Below, one piece after another: positions 21,801 to 31,493 of a stretch of DNA of 64,000 nucleotides. Made by a program: the position numbers and the translations under genes. This stretch comes from Sipunculus nudus (Eukaryota; Annelida; Sipuncula; Golfingiida; Sipunculidae). The number at the start of each line of letters is the position of its first letter. The first letter of the stretch is position 1. Under the pieces are notes generated by a model, which saw nothing but the letters and a program-made list of their open reading frames with translations, was not told where the DNA came from and did not search any database. The stretch spans positions 105,847,142 to 105,911,141 of the forward strand of contig CM049306.1 in NCBI GenBank assembly GCA_026874595.1, in the 5' to 3' direction.

Positions 21801-23964
21801 TACTATGTCTGGGGATACTCTGGCACCTGCGGTGCCAAGAAATATCTAGTTTGATTTGTATTTCTAATCATAAATTGATATTAATAAGAAAATTATACTT
21901 AATGAGTTTCTTCTACTTCGCAATGTGATGATTCCGAAAGATCAGGAGTGTCATGACACCCTATAGAAATGCGACTGTCAATCTCAAAGTGTAAATGGGC
22001 AGACTTCGACAATTGTTCGGCCAAACGTCTGTCGCTACTCTTTAGATGAGGATTCCACACAAACCCCATGCATTTGTTGTAATTATATTAAAATAAACAA
22101 GAGTTTCCGAGCTTTAAGCAAAGTAGACATGTGACAATCAACACAAGATATTACAAATCCTTTCGTTTGACCCAATTTTAGACATTTTCCCTCATGCCAG
22201 TAGCTTTTGCTTCCCTGCCTAGAAATATTGCAAAATCAAGTGGATAGTGGTATTTGATTTTTATATGAGCACATTGATAATGCTAAATATTTTTGTTGAT
22301 AATCTGGTATGTCAGATGGAACACTGCAAAGAAAAAAAAACACTCCTTAAATAATCCATCATTCATATAGACAATATACTCGGTGTAAAACTATGCACTG
22401 TATTGGCCAGGTGATCATTCACTGTAAACAAGAGAGACACTGTGATATCCTAGGGAGAACTGAATCACAAGTAACTAGTTTCATATATCAAACTAGAATA
22501 CGGGTAGTCGACAAGCGACTACGTGTATCCGCCAAAATCAGAGTGGAACGGATGAAGTGAGGCATGGATTGAGTGGCAAGGGGAAATAGAGTGAGGTGTG
22601 TTGCATATTAGCATGGATGTCTGCAGCCGAAATGTGTATGTAGGTGGCGCCACCTGCCAAAAAAATCGAGAAAGCTAACCAAGATGTATAAACACGCAAA
22701 ATTTTAGGCAGATAATTCAAACCACTACTGAGATATAGCCCACGGCAGACAAACAGATGGACGCTGTGCAAAAATGGTTGCAGGTGGCCCCTCCAGTATT
22801 GTGTATGATAAAGAGCTATGTGAGATCTATAGACATGCAAACTTTTAGCCCAATCGGTCAACCGGTTCCAGAGATATGAGCTTGGATGTCTGCAGTGTAA
22901 ACTAAAATGTAGGTGGCGCCACCTGTCATAAAATCAAGAAAGCTGTCCCGGATGTATAAACCTGCAACATTTTAGGCAGATATGTAAAACAATTGCCGAG
23001 TTATGAGTGATTTTATCCCACGGCAGACAAACAAACAGACGCTGTGCAAAAATGGTTGCATGTGGCGCCATCAGTTTTGCGTATGAGAAAGAGCTATGTG
23101 AGATCTATACACATGCAAAATTTTTGCCCAATCGATCAAACGGTTCTTGTGATATGAGTTCGGATGTCTGAAGCGTAAACTAGAATGTAGGTGGCGCCAC
23201 GTGTCATAAAATCAAGAAAGCTGTTCAGGATGTATAAACCTGCAAAAGTTAAGACAGATATGTCAAACGACTGCCAAGATATGAGTGATATTATCCCACG
23301 GCAGACAAACAGACGGACCCTGTGCAAAAATGGTTGCAGGTGGCGCCACCTTTTTTTGTTATAAAGCTATCCAAGGGCTACATTTGCACAATTTTTTTTC
23401 CTGATCGGTCAAACGGTTCCCGAGATATGTGGGTATATGTGTGGAAACAGACGCACAAATGGACGCTGGGCAGAGAGGAAAGGTCAGAGGTCAACGCAAA
23501 TTGGTTAAAAAAAACGGAAAAATCCGTTTGGTAGTCTCAGAGGAGTTCTCCGGATACGAACGCGGCGGCGGCGGCGGAACCCGGTCAAAAACATAGTATC
23601 CGCAAAACTTCGTTTTGGCGGATACAAGTGAAACAAGAGTTTAACAAATGAATTATGAGACTGAGCCATGGACAATGAGTCATGTTTGAACACGGTGAAA
23701 ACTTTGGTGTTTTTGTTTCTTTATAATTATCATGATAAAAAACCTGATCCATGGCAATTTAAAGTACCCATGGACCGCCGACAGTGAAAACTAAAAGTCA
23801 AGAGAGACAATTAATTCTTTTGCATTTTTTTTTGTCTTCAGATGCACGTCAACCCTGAAAACAAGGTGGCTGAGCTGAGGTACGACAACAACGCCGTCAC
23901 GTGCAACTTCGAATACGACACCATAAGGGTGAGCCTGAGGAACTGTAAACTGGGAAGCGGATAG
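3667..23964 (+). CDS. LOXL2: SRCR-domain lysyl oxidase (LOXL2/3/4-type), 3' nine exons; gene partial at 5' end
   Basis: Seen: nine exons (3667-4061, 4490-4567, 9628-9792, 10092-10251, 11833-11973, 12433-12550, 15428-15585, 18421-18515, 23842-23964) join in frame to 477 residues and a TAG stop. Domain order is the C-terminal half of an SRCR domain, a Ser/Thr/Pro-rich linker of roughly 100 residues, a complete SRCR domain, then the lysyl oxidase domain. The copper site WHQCHMHYHSM is intact. The Lys of [12 protein letters not shown] and the Tyr of [12 protein letters not shown], precursors of the lysine tyrosylquinone cofactor in this family, are both present. Known: these secreted enzymes oxidise peptidyl lysines in collagen and elastin to allysine, which crosslinks extracellular matrix. 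Inference: the protein is active and has more SRCR domains upstream of base 1. It cannot be assigned to LOXL2, LOXL3 or LOXL4; invertebrates commonly have one ancestral-type gene. The introns hold many HINE-like elements. Confidence 0.95.
4490..4567 (+). CDS. LOXL2: Lysyl oxidase exon: short Thr/Pro/Glu linker
   Basis: A 78-nt exon (26 codons), phase 0 at both ends, between ttacggcag and a strong donor gtaagt. It encodes an acidic Thr/Pro linker beginning [10 protein letters not shown] and ending TTEPLPR. It is recognised by splice sites, perfect phase fit and composition matching the preceding linker. The polypyrimidine tract is poor, so it could be optionally spliced; skipping it would keep the frame. 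Confidence 0.72.
4652..4705. repeat. TA dinucleotide microsatellite
   Basis: About 27 uninterrupted TA units in the lysyl oxidase intron. Confidence 0.95.
4706..5430. other. Intronic sequence without recognised genes
   Basis: Unique-looking intron. The overlapping ORFs at 4885-5122 on both strands lack splice context and similarity to the flanking gene. Confidence 0.5.
5431..6126 (+). mobile_element. Two truncated family B 5' ends in tandem
   Basis: The 5' end tttttagctcatctgactg with its GTCCGTCCGTCTGTC microsatellite starts at 5431. A second 5' end (agctcagctgactataagtc) starts at 5941. Neither has its own 3' hairpin before the inverted copy begins at about 6127. Confidence 0.6.
6127..7316 (-). 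mobile_element. Family B HINE-like element, minus orientation, apparently full length
   Basis: On the + strand it opens with the reverse complement of the 3' end (caagtgacccatgggccatgacgctcag). It then runs through about three core repeats of roughly 300 bp, two of them with perfect GGTGGCGCCACC (about 6657 and 6967). It closes with a GGACAGACGGACGACGGAC microsatellite and the 5' palindrome cagatgacttaaagtcagctgag. No ORF longer than about 66 codons. Confidence 0.75.
7317..8576. other. AT-rich intron, no gene seen
   Basis: Low-complexity AT-rich sequence. Short ORFs at 8247-8571 are mutual shadows in this AT-rich stretch. An orphan family B-like 3' end (ccgtgacccacgggtctcttgttt) follows at about 8590-8614. 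Confidence 0.5.
8665..9588 (+). mobile_element. Family B HINE-like element, plus orientation
   Basis: It begins ttttagctcagcagacatc, has core repeats with 'gagctatggggctcgtaa' and a degraded GGTGGCGCC palindrome, and ends at the degraded hairpin tggcccatgagcaaCTAGTTT. It ends 40 bp upstream of the SRCR exon acceptor. Confidence 0.65.
9628..9792 (+). CDS. LOXL2: Lysyl oxidase exon: first half of the last SRCR domain
   Basis: A 55-codon exon, phase 0 at both ends; acceptor ttttgtag, donor CAG|gtaggc. It encodes SYEIRLDGG, then [17 protein letters not shown] and [13 protein letters not shown], the signature N-terminal half of an SRCR domain. A family B mobile element ends about 40 bp upstream of the acceptor. 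Confidence 0.94.
10092..10251 (+). CDS. LOXL2: Lysyl oxidase exon: second half of the last SRCR domain
   Basis: Acceptor ctttttcag, donor GACT|gtgagt, ending in phase 1. It encodes [20 protein letters not shown], then GECYH and YVAGVVCVD, completing the SRCR fold and its cysteine set. A long GA microsatellite begins about 130 bp downstream. Confidence 0.94.
10379..10448. repeat. GA dinucleotide microsatellite
   Basis: About 35 uninterrupted GA units, 130 bp past the splice donor of the SRCR exon. Confidence 0.95.
10660..11697 (+). mobile_element. Family B element, 5'-truncated
   Basis: Core repeats with 'cacaaatcataaccattgg' and 'gagctatggggcttataagc', and one perfect GGTGGCGCCACC at about 10945. 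It ends in the 3' signature ctgagcgtcatgacccatgg followed by gtcacttgtt. The 5' palindrome was not found, so the left boundary is approximate. Confidence 0.6.
11833..11973 (+). CDS. LOXL2: Lysyl oxidase exon: start of the catalytic domain
   Basis: Acceptor ttatttttag, donor CTCAG|gtcagt, phase 1 at both ends. The split codon joins to Tyr, giving YLPDLVPNV and then [17 protein letters not shown], the conserved opening of the LOXL2/3/4 catalytic domain (LPDLV...LQCAMEE). Confidence 0.94.
12433..12550 (+). CDS. LOXL2: Lysyl oxidase exon: start of the copper-binding region
   Basis: Acceptor gcatttcag, donor ACAT|gtatgt. It encodes [20 protein letters not shown], then [19 protein letters not shown]. 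The Trp-x-Trp-His-x-Cys-His segment is the first part of the copper-binding loop; the remaining His residues come from the next exon through a split Met codon. Confidence 0.95.
12875..14287 (+). mobile_element. Family A (pearl-like HINE) element, plus orientation
   Basis: The 5' end ttttta is followed by an imperfect hairpin, TGCCCCCGCCAC-aaa-GTGGCCGGGGCA. Next come a TCCGTCCTTCCGTC microsatellite and core repeats of about 170-190 bp ('cgcaatgcctgcagatattgg', 'gttgacctacttttgacc'). The 3' end is the perfect hairpin GTGTCG-TTC-CGACAC (14267-14281), then AT, CTAG (14284-14287) and T. No coding capacity. Two inverted copies lie at 41894-42997 and 51295-53018. Confidence 0.82.
14288..15427. other. 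Lysyl oxidase intron, no gene seen
   Basis: Unique-looking intron between the family A element and the HYHSM exon. No coding exon or clear repeat was recognised. Confidence 0.5.
15428..15585 (+). CDS. LOXL2: Lysyl oxidase exon: copper histidines and the LTQ lysine
   Basis: Acceptor gttttaacag, donor CAAG|gtaaga, ending in phase 1. It encodes [18 protein letters not shown] followed by [19 protein letters not shown] completes the copper loop, and the Lys of EGHK aligns with the lysine that forms the LTQ cofactor in human LOX. Confidence 0.95.
15765..15846. repeat. TA-rich microsatellite
   Basis: A long, slightly interrupted TA repeat in the intron after the HYHSM exon. Confidence 0.93.
16195..16301 (+). 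repeat. Tandem decoy 3' splice sites (distal half of the array)
   Basis: Two units of about 50 bp read agcttatggtgccgttgttc then ttacag|GGATATCCGTG and a T-rich tail. They match the real acceptor region at 18396-18425, including the first five bases of the exon (GGATA). A family B element follows immediately. Confidence 0.8.
16302..18345 (+). mobile_element. Family B element inserted inside the acceptor repeat array
   Basis: It begins tttttagctcagttgacttt with a GTCCGTCGTCCTTCC-type microsatellite. The core holds AGGTCACAAGGTCAAAGGTC arrays at about 16630, 16780 and 17050. The tail 17664-18345 duplicates 1-1068. The 3' end is gagcgtcatgacccatgggt then cacctgttt. It splits the tandem acceptor array, since agcttatggtgccg resumes right after it. 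Confidence 0.78.
18346..18420 (+). repeat. Tandem 3' splice sites (proximal half, including the used acceptor)
   Basis: One decoy unit (ctacag|GGATATCCGCG) is followed by the genuine unit ending ttcttacag at 18420, where the exon continues GGATAACGG. Confidence 0.8.
18421..18515 (+). CDS. LOXL2: Lysyl oxidase exon: the LTQ tyrosine
   Basis: Acceptor ttgttcttacag, donor AAG|gtgagt. It encodes [18 protein letters not shown] and [14 protein letters not shown]. The Tyr of [10 protein letters not shown] aligns with the LTQ tyrosine. The acceptor is the last of a tandem array of near-identical acceptor copies upstream, split by a family B insertion. Confidence 0.95.
18812..21849 (+). mobile_element. 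Family D HINE-like element with ~288-bp tandem core
   Basis: 5' end near accccagacaaagtcggg, followed by tcccgccgccgac. The core repeats a unit of about 288 bp at least six times; the shared gtcacaggagcca block starts at about 19911, 20198, 20487, 20776, 21064 and 21351. Each unit holds two AGGTCA clusters. The 3' end is the perfect hairpin GGCACC-TGC-GGTGCC (21822-21836), then aagaaatat, CTAG (21846-21849) and T. 5' CCCAGACA and subterminal TGTCTGGGG form an inverted pair. Short ORFs inside are repeats of each other, not genes. Confidence 0.8.
21850..22492. other. Lysyl oxidase intron, no gene seen
   Basis: AT-rich sequence between two mobile elements. Nothing recognisable beyond a few short A-runs. 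Confidence 0.5.
22493..23632 (-). mobile_element. Family E HINE-like element, minus orientation
   Basis: On the + strand it opens CTAG (22493-22496), aatacgg, then the perfect hairpin GTAGTCG-acaag-CGACTAC (22504-22522). The core repeats with a period near 270-278 bp (aggtggcgccacc at 22642, 22911 and 23189). It closes with a hairpin of GTATCCGC and GCGGATAC arms (about 23596-23625). The cores carry 'cccacggcagacaaacagac'. No ORF. Confidence 0.78.
23842..23964 (+). CDS. LOXL2: Lysyl oxidase terminal coding exon
   Basis: Acceptor tttgtcttcag. It encodes [20 protein letters not shown], then [20 protein letters not shown] and TAG. This matches the family's NPxxxVxExxYxNN end and final Cys-containing segment. 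The inner sequence AGG|gtgagc (donor at 23930) resembles a splice donor, but reading through it gives the conserved NCxLG end, so read-through is preferred. A possible poly(A) signal AATAAA lies at 24104-24109. Confidence 0.9.
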   Translation: MHVNPENKVAELRYDNNAVTCNFEYDTIRVSLRNCKLGSG

Positions 23965-26900
23965 GATGGAAAAATGGTGAATCCTCTCACGTTTGAATTC
24001 GAGAAAATAAGAAAGTTTATAGTAATGGTATCTAGCTAGATGTAGAGATTCTGAATCGTGGAGTCAGACAGAGAGGTAAGCGCGGAGGGTGCCGTAAAGG
24101 TGAAATAAAATGAGGTACAGTTGCTGATTAAACGGGAAGTCGCGCACCACTTCCCCTCGCCCCTCAGGAATGCTTGGCTACCCGCTATAGGACTTCGTAA
24201 CCTTGACGTGGTGGAAGGACAAAAAAAAAAAAACACCTTTAGTTTAACAAGTTTGACATACATTGCATTCATTATTTCTTCACTTAGTTGGGAATCTGAT
24301 GTTACAAAACGAGTGGGAACTTTTTAAGACATTTTTTTAAGACATGTTTGACTTGCATTTCACAAATATTTTCCAAATATTTACCTGCTTGAGAATCTAT
24401 TGTTACAACGATAGCAGCAACGACACACGAGTTGTTTTCCCTGAAGAGAGGTTGTGAGACATACCCTCAAAACTTCGTGTATTATGTTTGTCTGTCATTT
24501 CATTTTCAAGTATGTTTCACTAAGGGTTGCCCATTGGATTTCAGAGATAATTATAAAATGCTAACATTTCCATTTCATTGGGAACTCCTCGGCCAAATTC
24601 AAATATTAACCACGGAAGTAAAAAGGGCGCGGACATATTAGTATTGTACTCACAAGAGAGTGACTCTACTGTTGTAAAGCAATAATTCCCATGTATCTCA
24701 AAACAGTATTCATTACAGTACCGCCATACGGACACTAGATTGGCCTTGTAGTTATAAAATCATTCTTTGCTGTCATGAACGTGAAGACGTTGAACGACAA
24801 CCCTAAGATTGTAAAGAAGAAGGACCGTTTTTACTGCCATTTATATCTAAAGCGTCCTTAATAATCTTTTTAATAATAATTCTACAGTCCAATTATCAAT
24901 CTTTCTTGTTCGCCGTTTTTCCTACTCTCCACGAAACAAAAGCCGAAAACGAGTCAAGAAAGTCGGTGTGATTTCAGTTACAAATGTGTCAGGAACAATG
25001 ACAGCATGGCAGGCTCCCAGATGACAATTTAGTCTGACAGAGATGCTAACTTAAGCTACAAGATCCCGTAAGCGTGCATTGCGGAATTTAATAATCAAAA
25101 GTTGTAAGGACCCGATCGTTCACTAAACAGACACATAATGTATAGTATTGTTAAATTTCATCAAAGAAGTCTCCCATAAAGTACATGAGAACCTGTACAA
25201 GTGAGATTGTTGGCCCAGGTAAATATTGGCTTAATGGTAACTCAGCTGTATTGAAACGTTTGGAAAATGCGTAATGCTAATCTGACATCTGATAATTGCA
25301 AACTTATGATGGCTGTTAATAGGCAGAGAGAATGAAATATTTGATATAAAACATTAATTTTACACTTTCCAACTTTCTTGACGCTAAAACGTCAAAAGAA
25401 GTCTCTTAGCTGACGATTTCTATAATATTTCCTCGTTCTCTTTTACGAACATTCTGCGAGTATAGTGTTAATTTCCTTCTATAAAATTGCTGCAGTTTCC
25501 ACTCTTTCGTTGATGGAGAATTTTTCAATATCAACTGCTTTGCAAAAACATTATCTCCGAAAATCAAAGGGCAACGATTGGTGAAACTATGCCAAAAGCG
25601 GTGCTGCTCAGAGGAGAACCATTGGCGGCCCAAACAGGCCAGCTGCGGATATATCACTCTCCTCAAAGTGAATCCTCACTAAATAGTAAAAGATTTGTTA
25701 GTTCATGCCCTGACACAAACGAAAATCTGAAAAGTGGAAAGGTCATCTTATCCATGTTAGCAAAACTGTTTCACCATTTGTCACGGTAATGTGGTTCTTT
25801 GTGAAAGAACTGCAGGTTACTTCACATATTAACATTAATACCAAATCCCATTATATGAAGATATGTGTAGATGAAAACACTTAACAAAACGCGCAGGATA
25901 CAAGATTTAAAAGAAATGGCTAATTGATCCATGGCAATGCGCCCTATATGGAGATAAATTAGAGATTCGCAATGTGTTGTTGTTGGAAAGCGGCAACGCA
26001 AACGTAGATCTAAGTATCGGTGTTGAGAATATCCTTGGTGATGTATAAATAAATAGTAAAATACATTTGTTGTTACAATGCATCCATCAGATTATTATGC
26101 TTACAGAGCAAGATTCCATGCATGTGTGTATATTAAACATGATACTATGTATACAAGGGCTTGCAGAGCTTCACTTATGCAGAAAAGCTCTGGAATCACA
26201 AAATGACCCGAAGCTATTTCTGTAGTCAAAGTCTGTGATTAAGGTGAGGGGCTTTCATTTCGTACATATTTCAAGAACGTATGTATGATCATAACCCAAA
26301 GTCTTTCTGCTATTGACAGTGTAGGCCTTTAAGTAAAAGTCAAACTGTTAATAACTGCATGTTTGATTAAAAGATATCATTTTGCCTTTATTTTGTCTAT
26401 ATCCACTATGGAAATGTATTATTACGTGGTATATTTTGGAATGGTGCTTAAACAAATGGAATTAATTTTTCCTATAGTTTCGACGTTAAGGGTTTGATAG
26501 CAGGAGGCTAAGCAGGTGCGCCCTTTGTTTTTCTTGTGAATGGAATATGTGTCGGACATCTTCAGGCTGTGACTAGTCTTTCTAATATATCACTGTATAG
26601 ACAATGAAACTGGCCTTTCCGAAAAATCTGTCACCAGCCAAGCAAATGACACCAAGCGATGTAGCTCAGTCGCATTTTTCAAAAGGCCCCATCTGGCTGC
26701 TAAACACACGATGAACGTGGTCAAATGGAAATGATCAATGATTGCCATAACAATGTAGAACTGATTTACCATAAAATTACCTTTTTCATTTGGACCTTCT
26801 TAATCAGGACCATTTTCGTTCCTTAACATTCGAACCAGGTGGTGGTATCTTTCTTTGACACAAGTATCGAAGGCCGTACCAGATGATCTTTCACGGCCGC

Positions 26901-27732
26901 TGTTAACAAAGGGACGAAACCAAACATTTCTCCCTAAATATTAGTATCCGCGGGCGGGGATTTTGGAAAGGCCAGTTGGTAACGGAAGTATATTTCCGAT
27001 GTGCGCATTGTTTAAAATGCTTCTGTCGTTGTACGTCCACTGTTTTCATTTGCCATTATTCACAAATAAACATAATATCCTTGCTATCCGACTTTTGCTA
27101 CTCGGGGGCACAGGAAGCACAGCGCGGCGGATGGAGCAAACTTGGTGAATGACCACCCCAAGATCCTGACATGGTATGCAGGAATATGCAAGCTTAGAAC
27201 AACCCAAACATCCAAATGATCGTATACATGCATGTCTCCCACGAGTTATGTGATTAACAGCCAAGTCGTTGCGGGGCACAGGGAATATCGGCGGTAAGAA
27301 GGTATCATAGGAAAGGTATTAACACCATCACTTCTACATTCATATATTTTCTTCGGTGTTAATCCTCACTGGTAGCCTCGCAGTTTCAATAGGTTAGATG
27401 GCAATTTCATTGCAATTTTCTGCAGGACTTGCGTCACGGTTCTTGCAAAATAGGCTTTATCCAGTCCAATTTAAATGCTAACGGAACAGTGTGTTCACGA
27501 ATAATTTGTCCACATGCACTTGCTGACAGATGCATGTGTAAAAGAGGCACTTTTTTTAAAATGTTTACATAGAATTTGTTACAAAATTTGTTCAAGAAGC
27601 TGAAACAGGAGTGATCTGGCTTTTCGAAAAGCTAAACGCGTATTCCCCGTAGTACACAGAAGGTAAGGCAAGGAATTCCACTCGTTCCTTACCTGATGCC
27701 ATCCAAAAAGTTGAAAGTCTGACTAGTTTTAA
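23965..27732. other. Lysyl oxidase 3' flank and intergenic DNA, no gene seen
   Basis: Largely unique sequence. Candidate poly(A) signal AATAAA at 24104-24109, 140 bp past the stop codon. Short ORFs (such as 25406-25666 on the - strand) lack recognisable domains. It may include 3' UTR. Confidence 0.5.
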
Positions 27733-28660
27733 TAAGTGACTCAGGGATCATGACGCTCAGCTGACTAGGAAACATTCACAGGAGTTTTATCAATGCCAAA
27801 TTTTGTAGGTGGTATCCCCATTCAACTGAAGCATAGGTCGGAGGATATAGGTAACAGACCTAATTTCATGGTTTCCAAGGAGATTTTTCATGGACCTTCC
27901 TGGATGTCAAATTTGAAGATTCTAGGTGCAATGGTTACAATTTGTTCCCTGTTAATTAACAGACAACCACACCTGTGAAGGTCTCAAGTAAGGTGTAAAA
28001 ATTTGAAAAAAATCCAGGTGGTGCCACCAGTCTGCAGGAACTGATGAAACAGTCCTTAATGAATATGCATGCAAAGAATCATGGCAATCAAGGCATTGGG
28101 GGGGGGGGGGGGGGGGTTTGGTTGGAGGGGATATGAGCCCCATAGCACAGAGGATGTGTATAACAGAGACCTAATTTTAGGTTCCATGGAGATTTTTCCT
28201 TGGCCTCCCTGCATGTCAAGTTAGAAGTTTCTAGATCCAATGGTTACAATTTGTGCCCCGTTAACAGATGACCACATCTTTGAGGGTCTAAAAAATTCGT
28301 AAAAATCGAAAAAATGCAGGTGGTGCCACCAGACTTCAGAAACTGATATAACATTCCATGATCAATATCCATGCAAAGAATCATGGTGATCAATGCAATA
28401 GTTGTTCAGATACATGAGCTTTTGTATCAAATTTTCCATCATTCTGGGGGGAGATTCGGAGCCCTATAGCTCAGAGGTTATGGGTAACAGAGACCTAATT
28501 TCAGGTTTCCAAGGAGATTTTTCATGGACCTCCCTAGATATAAAGCTAGAAGATTCCAGAACCAGCTGTTACGATTTGTGCCTGGTTAACGGACGGACAA
28601 TTAGACGGACAAAGTGTGATCGCTATAGCTCGGATGACTTTCAATCAGCTGAGCTATAAA
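27733..28660 (-). mobile_element. Family B element, minus orientation
   Basis: Opens with a degraded inverted 3' end (gactcagggatcatgacgct then cagctgac). Core repeats of about 300 bp with 'aggtggtgccaccag' follow, with a run of about 17 G near 28099. Ends with the 5' palindrome cggatgactttcaatcagct then gagctata. Confidence 0.7.
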
Positions 28661-28969
28661 CATACCTATTAAGATGTGCCTATGACTGAACTAGATCATG
28701 CAATGCTTAGTCGGAATCTAAGGACATTATGCCCAAAATTAAACATATTTTACATCCAACAGGAAAACTCGCATAAGATGTAATATCGTAGTTTATTAAC
28801 ATTTTTTATCGATCCTAGTGTTTTAGCCATCATGATTAGTTCATCTATCAATTCATGCGTCATTTTAATATTATACTTACCTCTTGTTCTGTAAAGCGCA
28901 TTAGAGCATGATCTCTGGGTGAATTCTGAGCTATAGAAATACATGTATAATAATAATATATCTCATTCC

Positions 28970-30345
28970 GTAACCCATATCTATATACATGATATTAAAG
29001 AAATCTGTCCATTAGTTTTCAACTTATCATGCTAACAGTGCTGTGAAGTTGCAATGGCGGGGTATTACAAGGTGCAAAAGCAGGAAAACGACACAAGGTC
29101 GCGCCACCTGTATTCTGCAGAAGAAAAAAAAATCCAAGATTAAAAAAAAAAATTTAATTAAAATTAATTTTTCTTTTAACTTTAAAATATATATGCATGA
29201 TATGAAAGAAATCTGTCCTTTAATTTTCAAGTTATCATGCTAACAGTGCTGCCAAGTGGAAATGGTGGGTATTAACAGTTGAAGCAAGAAAACGACACAA
29301 GGTGGCGCCACCTGTATTCTGCAGAAGAAAAAAATCCAAGATTAAAAAAAAAAATTAAATTAAAATTTAAAAAAATTAACTTAAAAATATATATATGCAT
29401 GATATGAAAGAAATCTGTCCTTTAGTTTTCAATTTATCATTCTAACAGTGCTGTCGAGTGGCAATGGTGGGGTATTAACAGGCGCAAAAGCAAGTAAACG
29501 ACACTAGGTGGCGCCACCTGTATTAGCATAATCGCTGCTGTGACCTTGAAAAAATGCATCAAGGTCATCTATGTTCGAACTTGAGCTATCTGTTGATAAG
29601 ATGCATCAAATCTGTGGGTTTGGTGATTGTACCTCAAATTCTTACAAAGATATTGCGTTAACATCATTTTAACAAGAAAACGACACAAGGTGGCGCCACC
29701 AGTCTTCTGCAAAAGACAAAGCTATCCGAGATCTTCGGTCATTTCGATTTTTGGATCATTCCATCTATACCTTACTGAGATATTAAAGATTTTGTGTGAA
29801 TTTCACCAAATATGGGAATATATTCAAGGCCAAGGCTACTCTCATAGGAAAGGTCATGACCCCAATTTAAATAAACATCATCCCATAACCCATATCTATG
29901 TATATGCATAATATAAAAGAAATCTATCCATTAGTTTTTGATTTATAATATTCACAGTACTGTCAAGTGGCAATTGTGGGGGAATTAAAAGGCACGAAAA
30001 CAAGTAAAGAATAATAGGTGGCGCAACCAGTTTCTGGAACATGACAATCCTATCCAAGATCTTCGATCAACTTGATTTTGGGATCAATTCATGCAAGATT
30101 TCTTGAGATATTTAAGAATTTGTGTGACTTTCCCCCAATTTGGACCTATTCAAGGTCAAGAACACTCTCCTAGTAAAGTTCATGACCTCATTTTAAATAG
30201 GCGTCGTCCTCTCACCCATATTTATACATATACCAAGTTTGATAAAGATCTGTGAAATATTTTTTGAGTTATCTCGCCAACAAGATTTATATGCGGCGGC
30301 GGGACCGGTATGAAAACCCAGTTTTGTCTGGGGATACAATGATAA
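28970..30345 (-). mobile_element. Family D-related element, minus orientation, 3' end missing
   Basis: Tandem blocks of 'tttcaa(g)ttatcatgctaacagtgctg' and 'aaacgacacaaggtggcgcc' repeat about every 200 bp (perfect GGTGGCGCCACC at about 29302, 29507 and 29689). It closes at 30290-30340 with ggcggcgggaccgg and ttttgtctggggatac, the inverse of the D 5' end at 18812. No 3' hairpin plus CTAG was found at the left. Confidence 0.65.
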
Positions 30346-31493
30346 TACGCAGAATACCGACAGCATGAGTTTTTTTTTTTGGTTTCAGGGAGGTTTCTAT
30401 AGGTTAAGTGTCAGGCCCTGGGCCTTGTTTAGGCGTGTCCGGCATACCGGACAATGACGTCAATTCTTTATTTCGTAAGGTTGCAAGAAAACAGCAAATT
30501 TTGGGAACTTGTATTTTACTGATTCTTTTGGAGGGGACATTGATTGGGCTGAACCTGAATGACGAATTGGACATAGGCGGAAATACAGTTAGAGAACAGA
30601 CTGTCCAGATTCAAAACACGACTTCAAGTTTTAGCTCTGCTGGGAGAGGTCAGAAAAAAAGAGAGAAGACCTAGTGTAGTTTGTAGATTCCTGCTTTGAA
30701 CATTTAATAAAAAGGCAAAGTATAATACATGAACCAGTACTATAATAACAGTAACATAGTAACACGTGATCAGCATTACTACTCACACCATACCCCGACC
30801 ACGTATTCCCATAGTACGTTACTGGGCCTCTCATTACATAAACCACGCCCGTTTTATGAGGTTAATATCACGGGACTGCTACACATGGGAGAACACTGAC
30901 CCAGCACTCGTTAGCCTTATGGTGTCTGATCTCTCGCTTGCTCTAACAGCGACACCATTTCAAGTGAGCCGAAGTATGTGGCCTGTTTTCCATTAGTTCC
31001 TTTGAACACGACAATTAATTACGATAATACCACCATTGCTTATCAGCGTCTTTATGTCATCAAGCTTAAAATGTTTCCTTTTTTTAAATAGAGACAAAAT
31101 CATAAACTCTACAGTGTAAATATTGTCAAGTAAGCTTTTAACTTAGAAATAAAATAGAATCAATAATTATGAAAATCGTATTCGTAATTAGCTTGTTCCA
31201 CACTAGATGGCGGTGAGTAAATGTATTATCGTAAATAATTTACATTTTCAAAATGCCCTTATATTTTTTTGTTCCACCTGTGCCGTTTTTAATTTAAAGT
31301 ATGGACTAACCTCAGAACCTCCAATAATAAAGACACGAAGTAGCCGCTTTATACCTAACAGAATGGGTAATTTTTAAAGAAGGAACAGCTGTATACATTA
31401 ATACGACCATCTAAAAAAAATACACAACAAGCAACAATTCTAAAATTCCCATGACGTATGTAAACCCCTGTCATGGGACATCTAAACCCAGCT
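30346..31493. other. Intergenic DNA, no confident gene
   Basis: An 88-codon + strand ORF at 30408-30674 follows an acceptor-like tttttggtttcag, but it has no recognisable domain. Confidence 0.45.

Noticed and set aside
26650-26720. tRNA-like phrase gatgtagctcagtcgc
   Set aside because: Resembles an A box but no B box or cloverleaf follows.
30408-30674. 88-codon + strand ORF after an acceptor-like tract
   Set aside because: No similarity to the lysyl oxidase C-terminus, and the real stop exon at 23842-23964 already gives the conserved end.
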